Shown in pieces: positions 1 through 8,495 of a DNA stretch of 64,000 nt. The notes beneath the pieces were generated by a model. It was given only the letters and a program-made list of their open reading frames with translations, did no database searches and was not told where the DNA came from. This DNA is from an uncultured Porphyromonadaceae bacterium (GTDB taxonomy: Bacteria > Bacteroidota > Bacteroidia > Bacteroidales > Muribaculaceae). Within the stretch, counting starts at the first letter, position 1. The number at the start of each line of letters is the position of its first letter. The stretch is from assembly GCA_947175425.1 (NCBI GenBank), contig CAMWMR010000003.1, positions 1-64,000 of the forward strand, written 5' to 3'. The translations under genes and the position numbers were made by a program.

Positions 1-108
1 GGTATTAAAAACTACCTCTCCTGCCGCGGAACCTTCATAGCCGAAGCTATAGCCGCGGTAAATGGTGCCATCCTCCAGAGTGAGGACAGCCGCTTTTCTC
101 GCCTGCAT
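1..108 (-). CDS. carA: Carbamoyl-phosphate synthase small subunit, N-terminal fragment (cut by window edge)
   Basis: The first 36 residues are visible, beginning [20 protein letters not shown] and continuing to the window edge. This matches the N-terminus of CarA, the glutamine amidotransferase subunit that feeds ammonia to CarB for pyrimidine and arginine synthesis. The pattern of a short beta strand, then LEDGT, then G-Y-S-F-G and GEVVFNT is typical of the family. The ATG at 106-108 lies about 45 bases downstream of the predicted transcription start of a consensus promoter. The active-site domain is outside the window, so the call rests on N-terminal similarity only. Confidence 0.85.
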   Translation of the reverse strand, partial: MQARKAAVLTLEDGTIYRGYSFGYEGSAAGEVVFNT

Positions 109-159
109 AAATATAGTTTTGGGGTGACATACTGTTGGGCCCTCAAACAAAAGACCATG

Positions 160-191
160 CAAAGTTAATCATTTTTTTTGTAATCGGCAAA
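160..191 (-). promoter_or_regulatory. Bacteroidota-type promoter of carA
   Basis: On the minus strand TTTG (188-191) is followed after exactly 20 bases by TAACTTTG (160-167). This is the consensus of the major Bacteroidota sigma factor. The predicted start of transcription is near 153-155, giving a leader of about 45 bases before the carA ATG. Confidence 0.75.
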
Positions 192-200
192 CAGTTTCCC

Positions 201-221
201 CCGGCCGCCAATGCCGGCCGG
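201..221 (-). terminator. GC-rich hairpin just past the porin gene
   Basis: CCGGCCG and CGGCCGG form a perfect 7-bp stem with a 7-base loop, 11 bases beyond the stop codon of the porin gene. No T-run follows, so it may act as a 3' end stabiliser or a weak terminator rather than a classical intrinsic terminator. Confidence 0.4.
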
Positions 222-231
222 ACAACGCCCC

Positions 232-1509
232 TTAGAACGAGAGCGCGAACTGGCATTGCAGGCGGTTCACATGCAGCCCTTCGCCGGCAAAACTTTTGCG
301 ATGGCCGTAATCGTATTCAAGTCCCAAGGACACGAAACGGTTCAGATTATAGAACATGTTTGCAGCAACATAATCACCATAACGATAATTTGTTCTATCC
401 ATAATGGCATTGTCGCCGAGCATGTTCGCCACATGGCTATATACAATATTGGCTTGCAGACGCGATGTGAAAGCATAATTCAAGCCTGCCGTAATTCCCA
501 AGGTGCATACAAGTTCCATTTTCCCGGCCTCTTTTGTTCCGCATGCATCAAGCCCGAGGAAATAATCATCGAGAATGTAAGAGCCTATTCCATGCCCGTA
601 TACCAGATTGGCATTTGCACTTAGATTACCTGCTACAGGAGTCATTCCCGACAACTGTACCGCACCTCCGACAAGCGTGCTGTTATGCCCTGCTACAAGA
701 TTTCGGTACTGCAAGGGACGTACTATAGCCGACAAGCGGATATGCGCGTCGTCGCTTTCGGAGCCATACTGAACATACAGCGGAATGGCCGGCAAGCGCT
801 GGTTCACCTCTTCAGCACCTGTTGCTTCCGAGAAAGACGTTACCGGCGCATCAACTCCAATAGCTCCCGAAACATGTTTTGTGAACTGCTGATGCCAATA
901 AGCGGTAAACAGTGTTATGAACGGATAACCGGAAGGACCCTCAAAATCAATCGTCACAGGCTCGGCATAACCGTCGGTAAACAAACTGTTTGTGTATCCT
1001 ACGACAAGTCCACGGTAACGGGCATAGAAATGATAACAGTTGAAACTGTTGTTGTTTCCCATGAAATTACCTTTGAAATATACACCTATGCGGTTGTCGG
1101 ACTCGGGCATGGCCACAAAATTCATATGTATGGACGATGTCTGCCAACCGAATTTAAGAGAGGCTCCGTTTCCCTGCGAAGGCGCTTCGGTTGCGGAGGG
1201 TATAAACAGAACGGGCGAGGACATTTCACCGCCAAAGTCGAAAACTCCTTCGCCAAGGAGCTGCACGCCTATACCAAGATAAAACTCGCGGTTTTTGCCG
1301 ACTATTGCAAAGCGCGGCAGATTGGCATCGCGGTGCGAGTCGGGTTCATTTTCCTTAAACGCCCCTTCGACATCGGATGCTTCGGCCGATTCGCCGTTTA
1401 CCACTACAGAAACTATGTTATCGGGCGTGCCCGAAACATTTTGTCCGGCAAGCGTACCGGGATAAAGCATTGCCGATGCAACAGCGGCAACAAGCATGTA
1501 TCTATTCAT
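232..1509 (-). CDS. DcaP-like outer membrane beta-barrel porin
   Basis: A 425-residue protein counted from the ATG at 1507-1509. This start is chosen because a signal peptide (MNRYMLVAAVASAMLYPGTLAG) begins there; an upstream in-frame ATG at 1590 would add 27 non-signal residues. The mature part begins with an acidic linker of about 40 residues, followed by alternating amphipathic strands and a C-terminal phenylalanine typical of BAM substrates. The segment near residues 150-180 (YARYRGLVVGYTNSLF, then DFEGPSGY) resembles the conserved strand of the DcaP porin family, trimeric channels for small anionic solutes. The substrate is unknown. No consensus TAnnTTTG promoter was found upstream. It lies upstream of carA, but carA has its own promoter. 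Confidence 0.75.
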   Translation of the reverse strand: MNRYMLVAAVASAMLYPGTLAGQNVSGTPDNIVSVVVNGESAEASDVEGAFKENEPDSHRDANLPRFAIVGKNREFYLGIGVQLLGEGVFDFGGEMSSPVLFIPSATEAPSQGNGASLKFGWQTSSIHMNFVAMPESDNRIGVYFKGNFMGNNNSFNCYHFYARYRGLVVGYTNSLFTDGYAEPVTIDFEGPSGYPFITLFTAYWHQQFTKHVSGAIGVDAPVTSFSEATGAEEVNQRLPAIPLYVQYGSESDDAHIRLSAIVRPLQYRNLVAGHNSTLVGGAVQLSGMTPVAGNLSANANLVYGHGIGSYILDDYFLGLDACGTKEAGKMELVCTLGITAGLNYAFTSRLQANIVYSHVANMLGDNAIMDRTNYRYGDYVAANMFYNLNRFVSLGLEYDYGHRKSFAGEGLHVNRLQCQFALSF

Positions 1510-1677
1510 AGAATTAATTTCGGTTTTGTTTACAGATATATTACAAACAAAGAGGAGCCGCGTTTTGTTGCGATACCGGCCTACCCGCACAAGAACGACG
1601 AACCTTTTTACATTATACAGGTTATACTATTGTACAATTTTAAATTATGTTATTCATCTAATTAAAAAATATAAGAC

Positions 1678-2643
1678 ATGGATAAAACCATTACCCATAG
1701 CATGATTAAAGAGGCCGTAGAGGAGGCCTATAGCGAATGCAAGAATATAAGCGGCGGTCACAATGCCGATTATATTCCTTTTTTAGCGAATATCGACCCG
1801 TCGCTTTTCGGGATAAGTGTAACTTTGCCCGACGGAACGACTTTTAACGCCGGCGATACCGAATATAAATTCGGCATCGAATCGGTTTCCAAAGTTCTCA
1901 CGGCCATACTCGTTTTAAAGCAATATGGCGCCGACGCTGTTCTGAAACAGATTGGCGCCGATGCCACCGGGCTGCCGTTCAATTCCATTTTCGCCATTCT
2001 GCTCGAGAACGACCATCCTTCGACTCCGCTTGTCAATGCAGGAGCCATAACAGCCTGCTCCATGGTTGAGCCAAAAGGCGATTCATGGGGCAAATGGGAA
2101 GCTATAATCAACAACATTACAGCTTTGTGCGGCTCGGAGGCTCAGGTTCTCGATGAACTATACCGTTCCGAATCGGAAACCAACTTCAACAACCGTGCCA
2201 TAGCATGGCTCCTCAAGAATTATAACCGAATATACGATGACGTTCCCATGAGCCTCGACCTGTATACCCGTCAGTGTTCGGTGGGCATAACAGCGTCCCA
2301 ACTTTCCATATGCGCGGCTACAATTGCCAACGGAGGCGTGAATCCTGTAACCGGCGAAAAGGTGTTTGAGGCAGAACTGGCGCCCAAAATCACCACATTG
2401 ATTTCATCGGTAGGCTTTTACCAGAACACCGGCGACTGGCTTTACACATCCGGCATCCCCGCCAAGAGCGGAGTCGGCGGCGGCGTATTGGGAGTAATGC
2501 CCGGCGTTATGGGCATTGCGGCGTTCGCTCCTCCATTGGACGAGGCCGGAAACTCTGTAAAAGCTCAGGCTGCGGTAAAGGCCGTTATGAACAAACTCGG
2601 ACTCGGAGTATTCAACGGCGACCGTGTTACCGTTGTCAAATAA
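1678..2643 (+). CDS. glsA: Glutaminase A
   Basis: A 321-residue cytosolic enzyme of the serine beta-lactamase-like glutaminase family, which hydrolyses glutamine to glutamate and ammonia. The family's S-x-x-K catalytic pair is S69 and K72 in ESVSKV. The conserved VNAGAI segment follows near residue 120 and a GVGGG glycine loop near residue 265. Length is normal (family about 305-330). It is the first gene of a three-gene group: 35 bases to an MFS transporter, then 29 bases to an asparaginase. No Shine-Dalgarno is seen, as is usual in Bacteroidota. It should not be confused with the unrelated glycine-lipid gene glsA found elsewhere in this window. Confidence 0.95.
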   Translation: MDKTITHSMIKEAVEEAYSECKNISGGHNADYIPFLANIDPSLFGISVTLPDGTTFNAGDTEYKFGIESVSKVLTAILVLKQYGADAVLKQIGADATGLPFNSIFAILLENDHPSTPLVNAGAITACSMVEPKGDSWGKWEAIINNITALCGSEAQVLDELYRSESETNFNNRAIAWLLKNYNRIYDDVPMSLDLYTRQCSVGITASQLSICAATIANGGVNPVTGEKVFEAELAPKITTLISSVGFYQNTGDWLYTSGIPAKSGVGGGVLGVMPGVMGIAAFAPPLDEAGNSVKAQAAVKAVMNKLGLGVFNGDRVTVVK

Positions 2644-2678
2644 CAATCCTATTTTAACAACTCTAAATTTCAACTATT

Positions 2679-3956
2679 ATGCAAGTAAAAACAGGCAAGG
2701 GAACTATCTCCATGATGGTAGTTCTCGCGATATGGTCGCTATCGCTTGCTGTCGACCTTCCGGGGCTTGCCGTCACTCCTATAGAAGGGAGTTTGCGCAC
2801 CATTTTCCCCGATGTAACCGATTTTAAAATCCAATTGCTAACCGTACTGCCCAACGTGGTTATAATTCCGTTTGTACTTCTTTCGGGCAAACTGTCGGAA
2901 ACGAAGCACAAGGTTCTTGTAATCACCTTAGGCACCATATTGTACATCATTGCCGGCGCGTGGAGCATTTTCTCCAACTCGCTCACCGAACTTATATGGC
3001 TCAGCTGCCTTCTGGGAGCGGGCTGCGGCCTTATCCTCCCGTTCTCAACCGGCCTTATCGCCGATGTGTTCACAGGCAAGTACCGCATGAAACAAATGGG
3101 TATCATATCCGCTATCGGAAATATAGCACTTGTGGGAGCAACATTTGTTGTAGGTTTCCTTGCTGCCAAGAGCTGGCATCTGCCTTTCCTTGTATACCTC
3201 ATTCCTCTGGTATCACTCATTCTTATTCCGTTCCTTAACAAAATCCCCAAATCGGACTATGCCTCCGCGCCTGTATCCGACAGCACCACCGCCACAACAC
3301 AAAGCACGGCTGTTCCTGCTGTTGACGCCGACGGATTCTCCACTAAAGGACAGACTGTTAAAGGCGGCTTCTATATCGGCCGAACTATATGGCTGCTGCT
3401 TGCATACTTCTTCTTTGTATTCGCAACCTCCATTCCGGCCTATTATCTGCCCAACCTCATGCCAGAGTATCATATGAGCACCGAGGATGTATCCACTGTC
3501 ACATCGGTATTTTACTTTGCCATGTTTGCAATAGGACTTATTGTTACCGGTGTAATGAAAGCCTTCCGTAAAGGAACTTTCATTCTTGCAACGGCACTCA
3601 TTGTCGGCGGTCTGGCAATGTTCGTTGTAACCCGTTCGTTTGTACTTTTCATCATTGCATCGGCTCTTGTAGGCCTTGGCAACGGTTTGGCTCAGCCTAT
3701 TTTCTATACAAAGGCAACCGAGCTTGTAACATCCGACAGCAAGTCGACTCTGTCGCTTGCCTATCTGCAAGTGGCCAACTACGTGGCAATATCGCTTGTT
3801 CCGGTAATTGTGAGCCTCTTTGCCGATATATTCCATGACAAGAGCAATCTGTTCCCCTTTGTATTCATTCTTGCCGCAACAGCCGTTGTTCTAATTGTGG
3901 TGATTATACGCGTGCAGCATTTCACTTTCGGCATAAGCAAGAATTATTACGAATAA
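2679..3956 (+). CDS. MFS transporter, probably for an amide or amino acid
   Basis: A 425-residue polytopic membrane protein with about twelve hydrophobic segments split by a hydrophilic central loop near residues 195-230 (rich in Ser, Thr and Ala), the layout of the major facilitator superfamily. A typical short charged loop (LSGKLSETKHK) lies between the second and third segments. It sits between a glutaminase and an asparaginase with short gaps, so import of glutamine or asparagine, or exchange for the products, is a reasonable inference. The sequence itself does not reveal the substrate. Confidence 0.85.
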   Translation: MQVKTGKGTISMMVVLAIWSLSLAVDLPGLAVTPIEGSLRTIFPDVTDFKIQLLTVLPNVVIIPFVLLSGKLSETKHKVLVITLGTILYIIAGAWSIFSNSLTELIWLSCLLGAGCGLILPFSTGLIADVFTGKYRMKQMGIISAIGNIALVGATFVVGFLAAKSWHLPFLVYLIPLVSLILIPFLNKIPKSDYASAPVSDSTTATTQSTAVPAVDADGFSTKGQTVKGGFYIGRTIWLLLAYFFFVFATSIPAYYLPNLMPEYHMSTEDVSTVTSVFYFAMFAIGLIVTGVMKAFRKGTFILATALIVGGLAMFVVTRSFVLFIIASALVGLGNGLAQPIFYTKATELVTSDSKSTLSLAYLQVANYVAISLVPVIVSLFADIFHDKSNLFPFVFILAATAVVLIVVIIRVQHFTFGISKNYYE

Positions 3957-3985
3957 TTATATAACTCAATAAACAACATACTACT

Positions 3986-5020
3986 ATGTCACAGACAGCT
4001 CCAAAAATTCTTATTATCTATACGGGAGGAACCATAGGAATGGTAGAAACTCCCGACGGACTGCAACCTTTCGATTTCTCACACCTGATGGACAACGTTC
4101 CCAAAGTCGGACAATTGGGCTACGACATACAGAGCGTGCAGTTCCCTCATCCTATCGATTCTTCCAACATGAATCCCGAATATTGGAATGAGATTGTAAA
4201 AGCTATAGCCGACCGATACGAGGAGTTCGACGGATTCGTGGTTCTTCACGGCACCGACACCATGGCATATACAGCATCAGCTCTGGCGTTCATGTTACGG
4301 AATCTCCGTAAACCGGTGGTAATTACCGGCTCGCAACTTCCTATTGGCGACACCCGTGAGGACGGTAACGAGAATCTTATATCGGCCTTGCAGGTGGCTG
4401 CTGCCAAAGATGAAAACGGCGACCCTATGATTCAAGAGGTTGTTATTTCGTTCCAGGATTACATTGTCCGCGGATGTCGTTCAACCAAGTTCACATCCAC
4501 AGGCTTCCATGCCTTTAAGAGCTTCAATTATCCCAATCTGGGAACTATCGACCTGCATATCGAGTACGCCAAACCCTACCTGATGCGTCACGAAACAGCT
4601 CTGCCGCTGGAGCCTTTCTATTCCATGGACAGCAATTTACTTGTACTCTGGCTATACCCCGGCATTACCGAGGACGTTGTCAAGGCACAGCTTGCCACCC
4701 CGGGTATAAAAGCTGTGATACTTCGCACTTTCGGAGCCGGCAACGCACCCACCGAGGAATGGTTCCTTAACGCTCTTGCCGACGCAGTTGCTCGCGGACT
4801 GATTGTTTATAATGTTACCCAGTGTCTGAATGGCGGCGATGAGCAAAAACGCTATTATACCGGCGACATGCTTGCAAAGGCCGGAGTGATTTCGGGTTAT
4901 GACATCACTGTTGAGGCCGCCGTGACCAAGATGATGTATTTACTTGGCAGCGGACTTTCAACCGATGTTGTCAAACAGTATCTTACCACGTCAATCGCAG
5001 GCGAAATGACCGTGGAATAA
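3986..5020 (+). CDS. ansA: Type I (cytosolic) L-asparaginase, copy 1
   Basis: A 344-residue protein without a signal peptide that converts asparagine to aspartate and ammonia. The first catalytic motif TGGTIG (T13-G18) and the second HGTDTMAY (H88-Y95, with the T90-D91 pair) are intact. The ITGSQLPIG segment common to AnsA proteins is present. It is the last gene of the glutaminase-MFS-asparaginase group and is followed by a strong bidirectional terminator. A clear paralogue lies at 10566-11606. Confidence 0.95.
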   Translation: MSQTAPKILIIYTGGTIGMVETPDGLQPFDFSHLMDNVPKVGQLGYDIQSVQFPHPIDSSNMNPEYWNEIVKAIADRYEEFDGFVVLHGTDTMAYTASALAFMLRNLRKPVVITGSQLPIGDTREDGNENLISALQVAAAKDENGDPMIQEVVISFQDYIVRGCRSTKFTSTGFHAFKSFNYPNLGTIDLHIEYAKPYLMRHETALPLEPFYSMDSNLLVLWLYPGITEDVVKAQLATPGIKAVILRTFGAGNAPTEEWFLNALADAVARGLIVYNVTQCLNGGDEQKRYYTGDMLAKAGVISGYDITVEAAVTKMMYLLGSGLSTDVVKQYLTTSIAGEMTVE

Positions 5021-5043
5021 TCCGCCACAACCCATAAAAGCAA

Positions 5044-5080
5044 CAAACGCCCGGGCGCATGGATGTCGTCCGGGCGTTTG
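5044..5080. terminator. Bidirectional intrinsic terminator
   Basis: CAAACGCCCGG and CCGGGCGTTTG form a perfect 11-bp stem between two convergent genes (asparaginase on plus, muramidase on minus). A T-rich tract follows on the plus strand. Confidence 0.85.
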
Positions 5081-5098
5081 ATTTTATTGATACCAATT

Positions 5099-5890
5099 CT
5101 ACTTTTTATATTTCTTATACGCTGCCGCCAAACGGGTGTGATAGCCTCGCGAAGCATACGAAGGGCCGTTGTAAATTCGTGCGAAGGCACTCCAGTTCCG
5201 GGCTTTGAGATATTTGAGCAAACCCGTATTGCGAATATAGTTTGCAAAGAGCATGAGCTGGTCGTACTCCGAGCGGCTCATCATTTCCACAAAATCCTCG
5301 CGGGAAGGAGCTCCGCACAACCTCCAGTTGAAACCGCCAATCTGGAACATGCCCCAGAATGTGCTTTCTATGGCAGCGATACTGTCGATTTCCATAGCGG
5401 CTTCCAATCGTGCTTTCTGAGCTTTTTGTTGTCCGCCGTAACGTGCCGAATCAACCGGTTTAAGTGCCGGCGATGACTTGTAGGCATTAAGATTTATTCC
5501 TCGGCGGGCGGCTGTCTTTCTAAAAACAGGCAAATCGAAATTTATAACCGGAAAACCCGGCTCGTTAAAACCTTTGTGGGTGCGCCCGGTTTCTATCTCC
5601 ACCACAGCGCGTATTGCGGCTGTTTCAACCCCAAGTTCCGACGCCACTCGTTCATAGGCAGCTTCGGTGAGAGGCCCGCTGCGCAAAAGAGCGTCGGGCG
5701 AAGGGATAAAAGATATGTGAAGAATGGCATCGTCCTCGACAATAATAAACGAGCGACCCAACGAATCCGTATGGGTCGCCTCGGTATCGAAAACATAGAT
5801 TGTGTCCGGCATAAAAGCAGCTCCGGGAGCTCCGGCGGCTTGCGATACCGCCGGAAACAACAGGAGTAATGCCGGGAGGAGAGATTTCAC
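5099..5890 (-). CDS. Secreted N-acetylmuramidase-type peptidoglycan hydrolase (PF11860-like)
   Basis: A 263-residue protein with a signal peptide (MKSLLPALLLLFPAVSQAAG). From about residue 70 onward it matches the N-acetylmuramidase domain once called DUF3380. LTEAAYERVASELGV leads into the helix VVEIETG, whose glutamates E98 and E100 hold the expected catalytic position. Later WGMFQIGGFNWRLCG corresponds to the substrate-binding region, and the C-terminus (WSAFARIYNGP, then YHTRLAAAYKKY) is diagnostic. It probably cleaves glycan strands in the periplasm. It lies 3 bases downstream of pepD and is probably cotranscribed with it. This domain is common in phage endolysins, but nothing else phage-like is nearby. 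Confidence 0.85.
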   Translation of the reverse strand: MKSLLPALLLLFPAVSQAAGAPGAAFMPDTIYVFDTEATHTDSLGRSFIIVEDDAILHISFIPSPDALLRSGPLTEAAYERVASELGVETAAIRAVVEIETGRTHKGFNEPGFPVINFDLPVFRKTAARRGINLNAYKSSPALKPVDSARYGGQQKAQKARLEAAMEIDSIAAIESTFWGMFQIGGFNWRLCGAPSREDFVEMMSRSEYDQLMLFANYIRNTGLLKYLKARNWSAFARIYNGPSYASRGYHTRLAAAYKKYKK

Positions 5891-5893
5891 GCT

Positions 5894-7351
5894 TTATTTC
5901 ATTTTGCCCACTTTTTCCAGAGTGCGCACAAGCTGACCCCAGAAACGTTCAACAGCAGGAATATACATACGTTCGCTCGGAGAATGAACATCACGCAGTG
6001 TGGGACCGAACGAAACCATATCGAGGTGAGGATACTTCTGCAGGAACAGACCGCATTCCAATCCGGCGTGGATTGCCTTGATGGCGGGTTTGATTCCATA
6101 CAACTCTTCATACGCCTCGCTTGCAAGATGCATGATGGGCGAATTCATGTTGGGAGCCCAGCCGGGATAACCGTCGCCATGGGTAACTTCGGCACCTGCA
6201 AGACTGAAAAGAGCCTCTACCTGACGGGCAATATCCCACTTGCGCGATTCTACAGAGGAACGCTGCGAGGTGGTGACAAGTATTTTGTTATCGGGCTGCA
6301 TCTTCACCGAGGCAAGGTTGGTAGATGTTTCCACAAGACCTTCCAGATCGCGGCTCATGGAAATAACTCCGTGAGGTGCGGAATACAATGCCTGTACGAG
6401 TGCGCGGGTGGTATCGTAGTCTACGGCATATTCGGGACGGTCGGTGCTTTCAAGTTCCAGTTTGAGACCCGTTTCGAGACCGGCATATTCTCCTTCGATA
6501 TCGGCAACGAACTTGTTGAAAGCCACACGCACATCTTCTTTATGCGAGGTGTGAACGCCGAACACTGCATGCGCCGCGCGGGGAATGGCATTACGCAGAT
6601 TGCCGCCGTCGATTTCGCAAAGAGATATTTCATGCTCAAGACCGAGGTTATAGAGGAAACGGGCAACGAGCTTGTTGGCATTGGCACGGCCAAGGTGAAT
6701 GTCGCCACCGGAATGACCGCCGAGACCGCCCGACACATCGAACTTGAAATAGTGGAAATCGGTGGGAGCGAAAGAGCGTTTGTAAGTGAACAAACAGGTA
6801 GTGTCCACACCGCCGGCACATCCTACAAAGATTTCGGCATCGTCCTCGGAGTCGAGGTTAAGGAGCATCGAGGCTGTCAGCATTCCGTCGCCAAGGTTAT
6901 TGGCACCGGTAAGGCCGGTTTCTTCGTCAACGGTGAACAAAGCTTCCACCGGACCGTGAACGAGGTCCTTGTCAACCATGACTGCCAGCGAGGCAGCCAT
7001 TCCAATACCGTTGTCGGCACCGAGAGTAGTACCGTTGGCACGGAGCCAGTCGCCGTCGACAATGGTTTCTATAGGATTGTTCTCAAAATCGAAGTTTTTA
7101 TCGTTGGATTCACACACCATGTCCATATGCGACTGAAGAGCCACAACGGGAGCGCCTTCGCAACCGGGAGTCGCGGGCTTGCGCATAACCACGTTGCCGA
7201 TTGCATCGGTTACAACTTCAATATTGTGTTTGGCGGCAAAATCCAAAAGATACTTGCGGATTTTCTCTTCTTTTTTTGAAGGGCGGGGCACCTGGTTAAT
7301 CTCATCGAAAATAGAGAACACCAATGCCGGCTTGAGGTCTTTTATTGTCAT
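5894..7351 (-). CDS. pepD: Aminoacyl-histidine dipeptidase (M20/M25 metallopeptidase)
   Basis: A 485-residue protein of normal PepD length. Zinc ligands and catalytic residues can be placed: H75 and D77 in LQSHMDMV, D113 in TLGADNGIG, and E143-E144 in TVDEETGLTG. The inserted dimerisation domain occupies the middle and the C-terminal part carries GLECGLF. It hydrolyses Xaa-His and other unspecific dipeptides in the cytosol. It is divergent from the small membrane protein gene at 7520. I could not find a consensus minus-strand promoter in the 168-base gap. Confidence 0.95.
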   Translation of the reverse strand: MTIKDLKPALVFSIFDEINQVPRPSKKEEKIRKYLLDFAAKHNIEVVTDAIGNVVMRKPATPGCEGAPVVALQSHMDMVCESNDKNFDFENNPIETIVDGDWLRANGTTLGADNGIGMAASLAVMVDKDLVHGPVEALFTVDEETGLTGANNLGDGMLTASMLLNLDSEDDAEIFVGCAGGVDTTCLFTYKRSFAPTDFHYFKFDVSGGLGGHSGGDIHLGRANANKLVARFLYNLGLEHEISLCEIDGGNLRNAIPRAAHAVFGVHTSHKEDVRVAFNKFVADIEGEYAGLETGLKLELESTDRPEYAVDYDTTRALVQALYSAPHGVISMSRDLEGLVETSTNLASVKMQPDNKILVTTSQRSSVESRKWDIARQVEALFSLAGAEVTHGDGYPGWAPNMNSPIMHLASEAYEELYGIKPAIKAIHAGLECGLFLQKYPHLDMVSFGPTLRDVHSPSERMYIPAVERFWGQLVRTLEKVGKMK

Positions 7352-7487
7352 AGAGCAATAGTAGCGGTTTTGTTATTTAATTTTTAAATATTGTTTACAT
7401 CGTTAGAAAGAATGTTAAAAACATTACTATTCGCCCTCTAAATTACAAAATAAAATCTATTTGGCGAAAAAAAAGAGCAAGTTTTCT

Positions 7488-7495
7488 TATATTTG
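7488..7495 (+). promoter_or_regulatory. Promoter -7 element (TATATTTG)
   Basis: TATATTTG fits TAnnTTTG. A TTTG at 7460-7463 lies 24 bases upstream, slightly further than the usual 19-22. It would give a leader of about 18 bases before the ATG at 7520 and probably also serves the OmpH-like gene. Confidence 0.55.
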
Positions 7496-7519
7496 CAGCG
7501 TAAAAGCGAGTCAACACAT

Positions 7520-7693
7520 ATGAAAATAGTTCTTCTCACTATGCTCATTCTGCTTGTTTGCGTGTTGCTGTTAGGCATTAAGGTGCTGTTTATAAAAGGC
7601 TCCCGATTTCCTTCCGGTCACGTTCACACCTCTCCGCAACTGCGGCAAAAGGGTATAAGCTGTGCGAGCTCGCAAAGAGATAATGACAAATAA
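7520..7693 (+). CDS. Small single-pass membrane protein, conserved Bacteroidales type
   Basis: A 57-residue protein from the ATG at 7520, chosen because the hydrophobic segment begins at once; an in-frame ATG at 7493 overlaps the promoter element. One transmembrane helix (residues 3-27) is followed by a basic, polar tail with RFPSGHV and a single cysteine in GISCASS. I recall the pattern G-R-F-P-x-x-H-V, LRxKGI, C from many Bacteroidales genomes as an unnamed family. It loosely recalls the short membrane-plus-cysteine design of NqrM-like proteins, but the cysteine cluster of NqrM is absent. Function unknown. It precedes the OmpH gene by 27 bases. Confidence 0.75.
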   Translation: MKIVLLTMLILLVCVLLLGIKVLFIKGSRFPSGHVHTSPQLRQKGISCASSQRDNDK

Positions 7694-7720
7694 TTCTGAT
7701 ACCATTCAATATATAATATA

Positions 7721-8311
7721 ATGAAAAAACTGTCCGTAACAGTAAAAACTCTCATAGCCTGCGTCCTTGCGACACTGGCAGCATCGTGCGACAACAAGCA
7801 GGCTCCCGCACCCGTTCCCGCAAACAACGAAAGCACCGGCGTTACAGCCGCCATCAATATCCGTTATATCGATGCCGATTCGGTTATTTCGTCCTATAAA
7901 CTCGCTCAGGAACTTATGGAGGAGCAGCAGCGCGAACTGAACAAACTGCAGCAATGGCATCAGGCTACCGAGAATAATCTTAACCAGCTCGCAGCCAAAA
8001 TTCAAAGCAAACAGCAAAACAACGCATACCTCACTCAGGAATCATTCCAGTCGGACATGCAGGATTTGCAGAATAAAGGACAGGCTGCCGAACGGGATTT
8101 TGCAGCAAAACAGCAAAAACTTGCCAACAACGACATGGCTATCCGCGCCCGACTCGCCGACTCGCTCAACAGCTTTGTACGCGACTACAACGCAGTGCAC
8201 AACTACGATGCCATTCTGTTGCGTGAAGCAGGCGTATTCTTCAAGCCCGAACTCAACATTACAGCCGAAGTTATCGAAGGGCTCAACGCTCGTCTGGAAG
8301 CAAGCAAATAA
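7721..8311 (+). CDS. OmpH/Skp-family periplasmic chaperone, lipoprotein form
   Basis: A 196-residue protein with a lipoprotein signal ending LAASC (lipidated Cys23), a short linker rich in Pro and Ala, the OmpH starting strand (INIRYIDADSVISSYKLAQ) and a long charged helical region rich in Gln and Glu (residues 68-145). This is the Skp tentacle layout. Skp-like proteins hold unfolded outer membrane proteins in the periplasm. Skp itself is soluble, so a lipid anchor would tether this one to a membrane. A strong terminator follows. Confidence 0.85.
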   Translation: MKKLSVTVKTLIACVLATLAASCDNKQAPAPVPANNESTGVTAAINIRYIDADSVISSYKLAQELMEEQQRELNKLQQWHQATENNLNQLAAKIQSKQQNNAYLTQESFQSDMQDLQNKGQAAERDFAAKQQKLANNDMAIRARLADSLNSFVRDYNAVHNYDAILLREAGVFFKPELNITAEVIEGLNARLEASK

Positions 8312-8332
8312 CAAATTATAAATACAGGTCTT

Positions 8333-8367
8333 AACGCCGTTGCACAGGCTGTGCAGCGGCGTTTTTT
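8333..8367 (+). terminator. Intrinsic terminator after the OmpH-like gene
   Basis: AACGCCG and CGGCGTT form the base and TGCACAG/CTGTGCA the upper stem of a nearly perfect hairpin, followed by a run of six T. Confidence 0.9.
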
Positions 8368-8431
8368 CCTCTTTTATCTATAATATTTAAGAACACGCGC
8401 GGTTAAGCGGCGCTTTTTCCAATTTTTTTAG

Positions 8432-8439
8432 TAAATTTG
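8432..8439 (+). promoter_or_regulatory. Promoter -7 element (TAAATTTG) of the metG operon
   Basis: TAAATTTG fits the TAnnTTTG consensus and lies 56 bases before the metG ATG. No good -33 TTTG is seen at the right distance, so the site is supported only by the -7 box and its position after a terminator. Confidence 0.5.
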
Positions 8440-8495
8440 CCGTTTGAAAACCAAGGCTCTGCAAAGAGCTGTCACATGGCACAATATACATTGGT

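Noticed and set aside
685-1665. 326-codon open frame opposite the porin gene
   Set aside because: The minus-strand frame has a signal peptide, beta-barrel pattern and C-terminal Phe; the plus frame shows none of these.
5984-7279. 431-codon open frame on the plus strand
   Set aside because: Antisense shadow of pepD, which has all metal ligands and catalytic residues.
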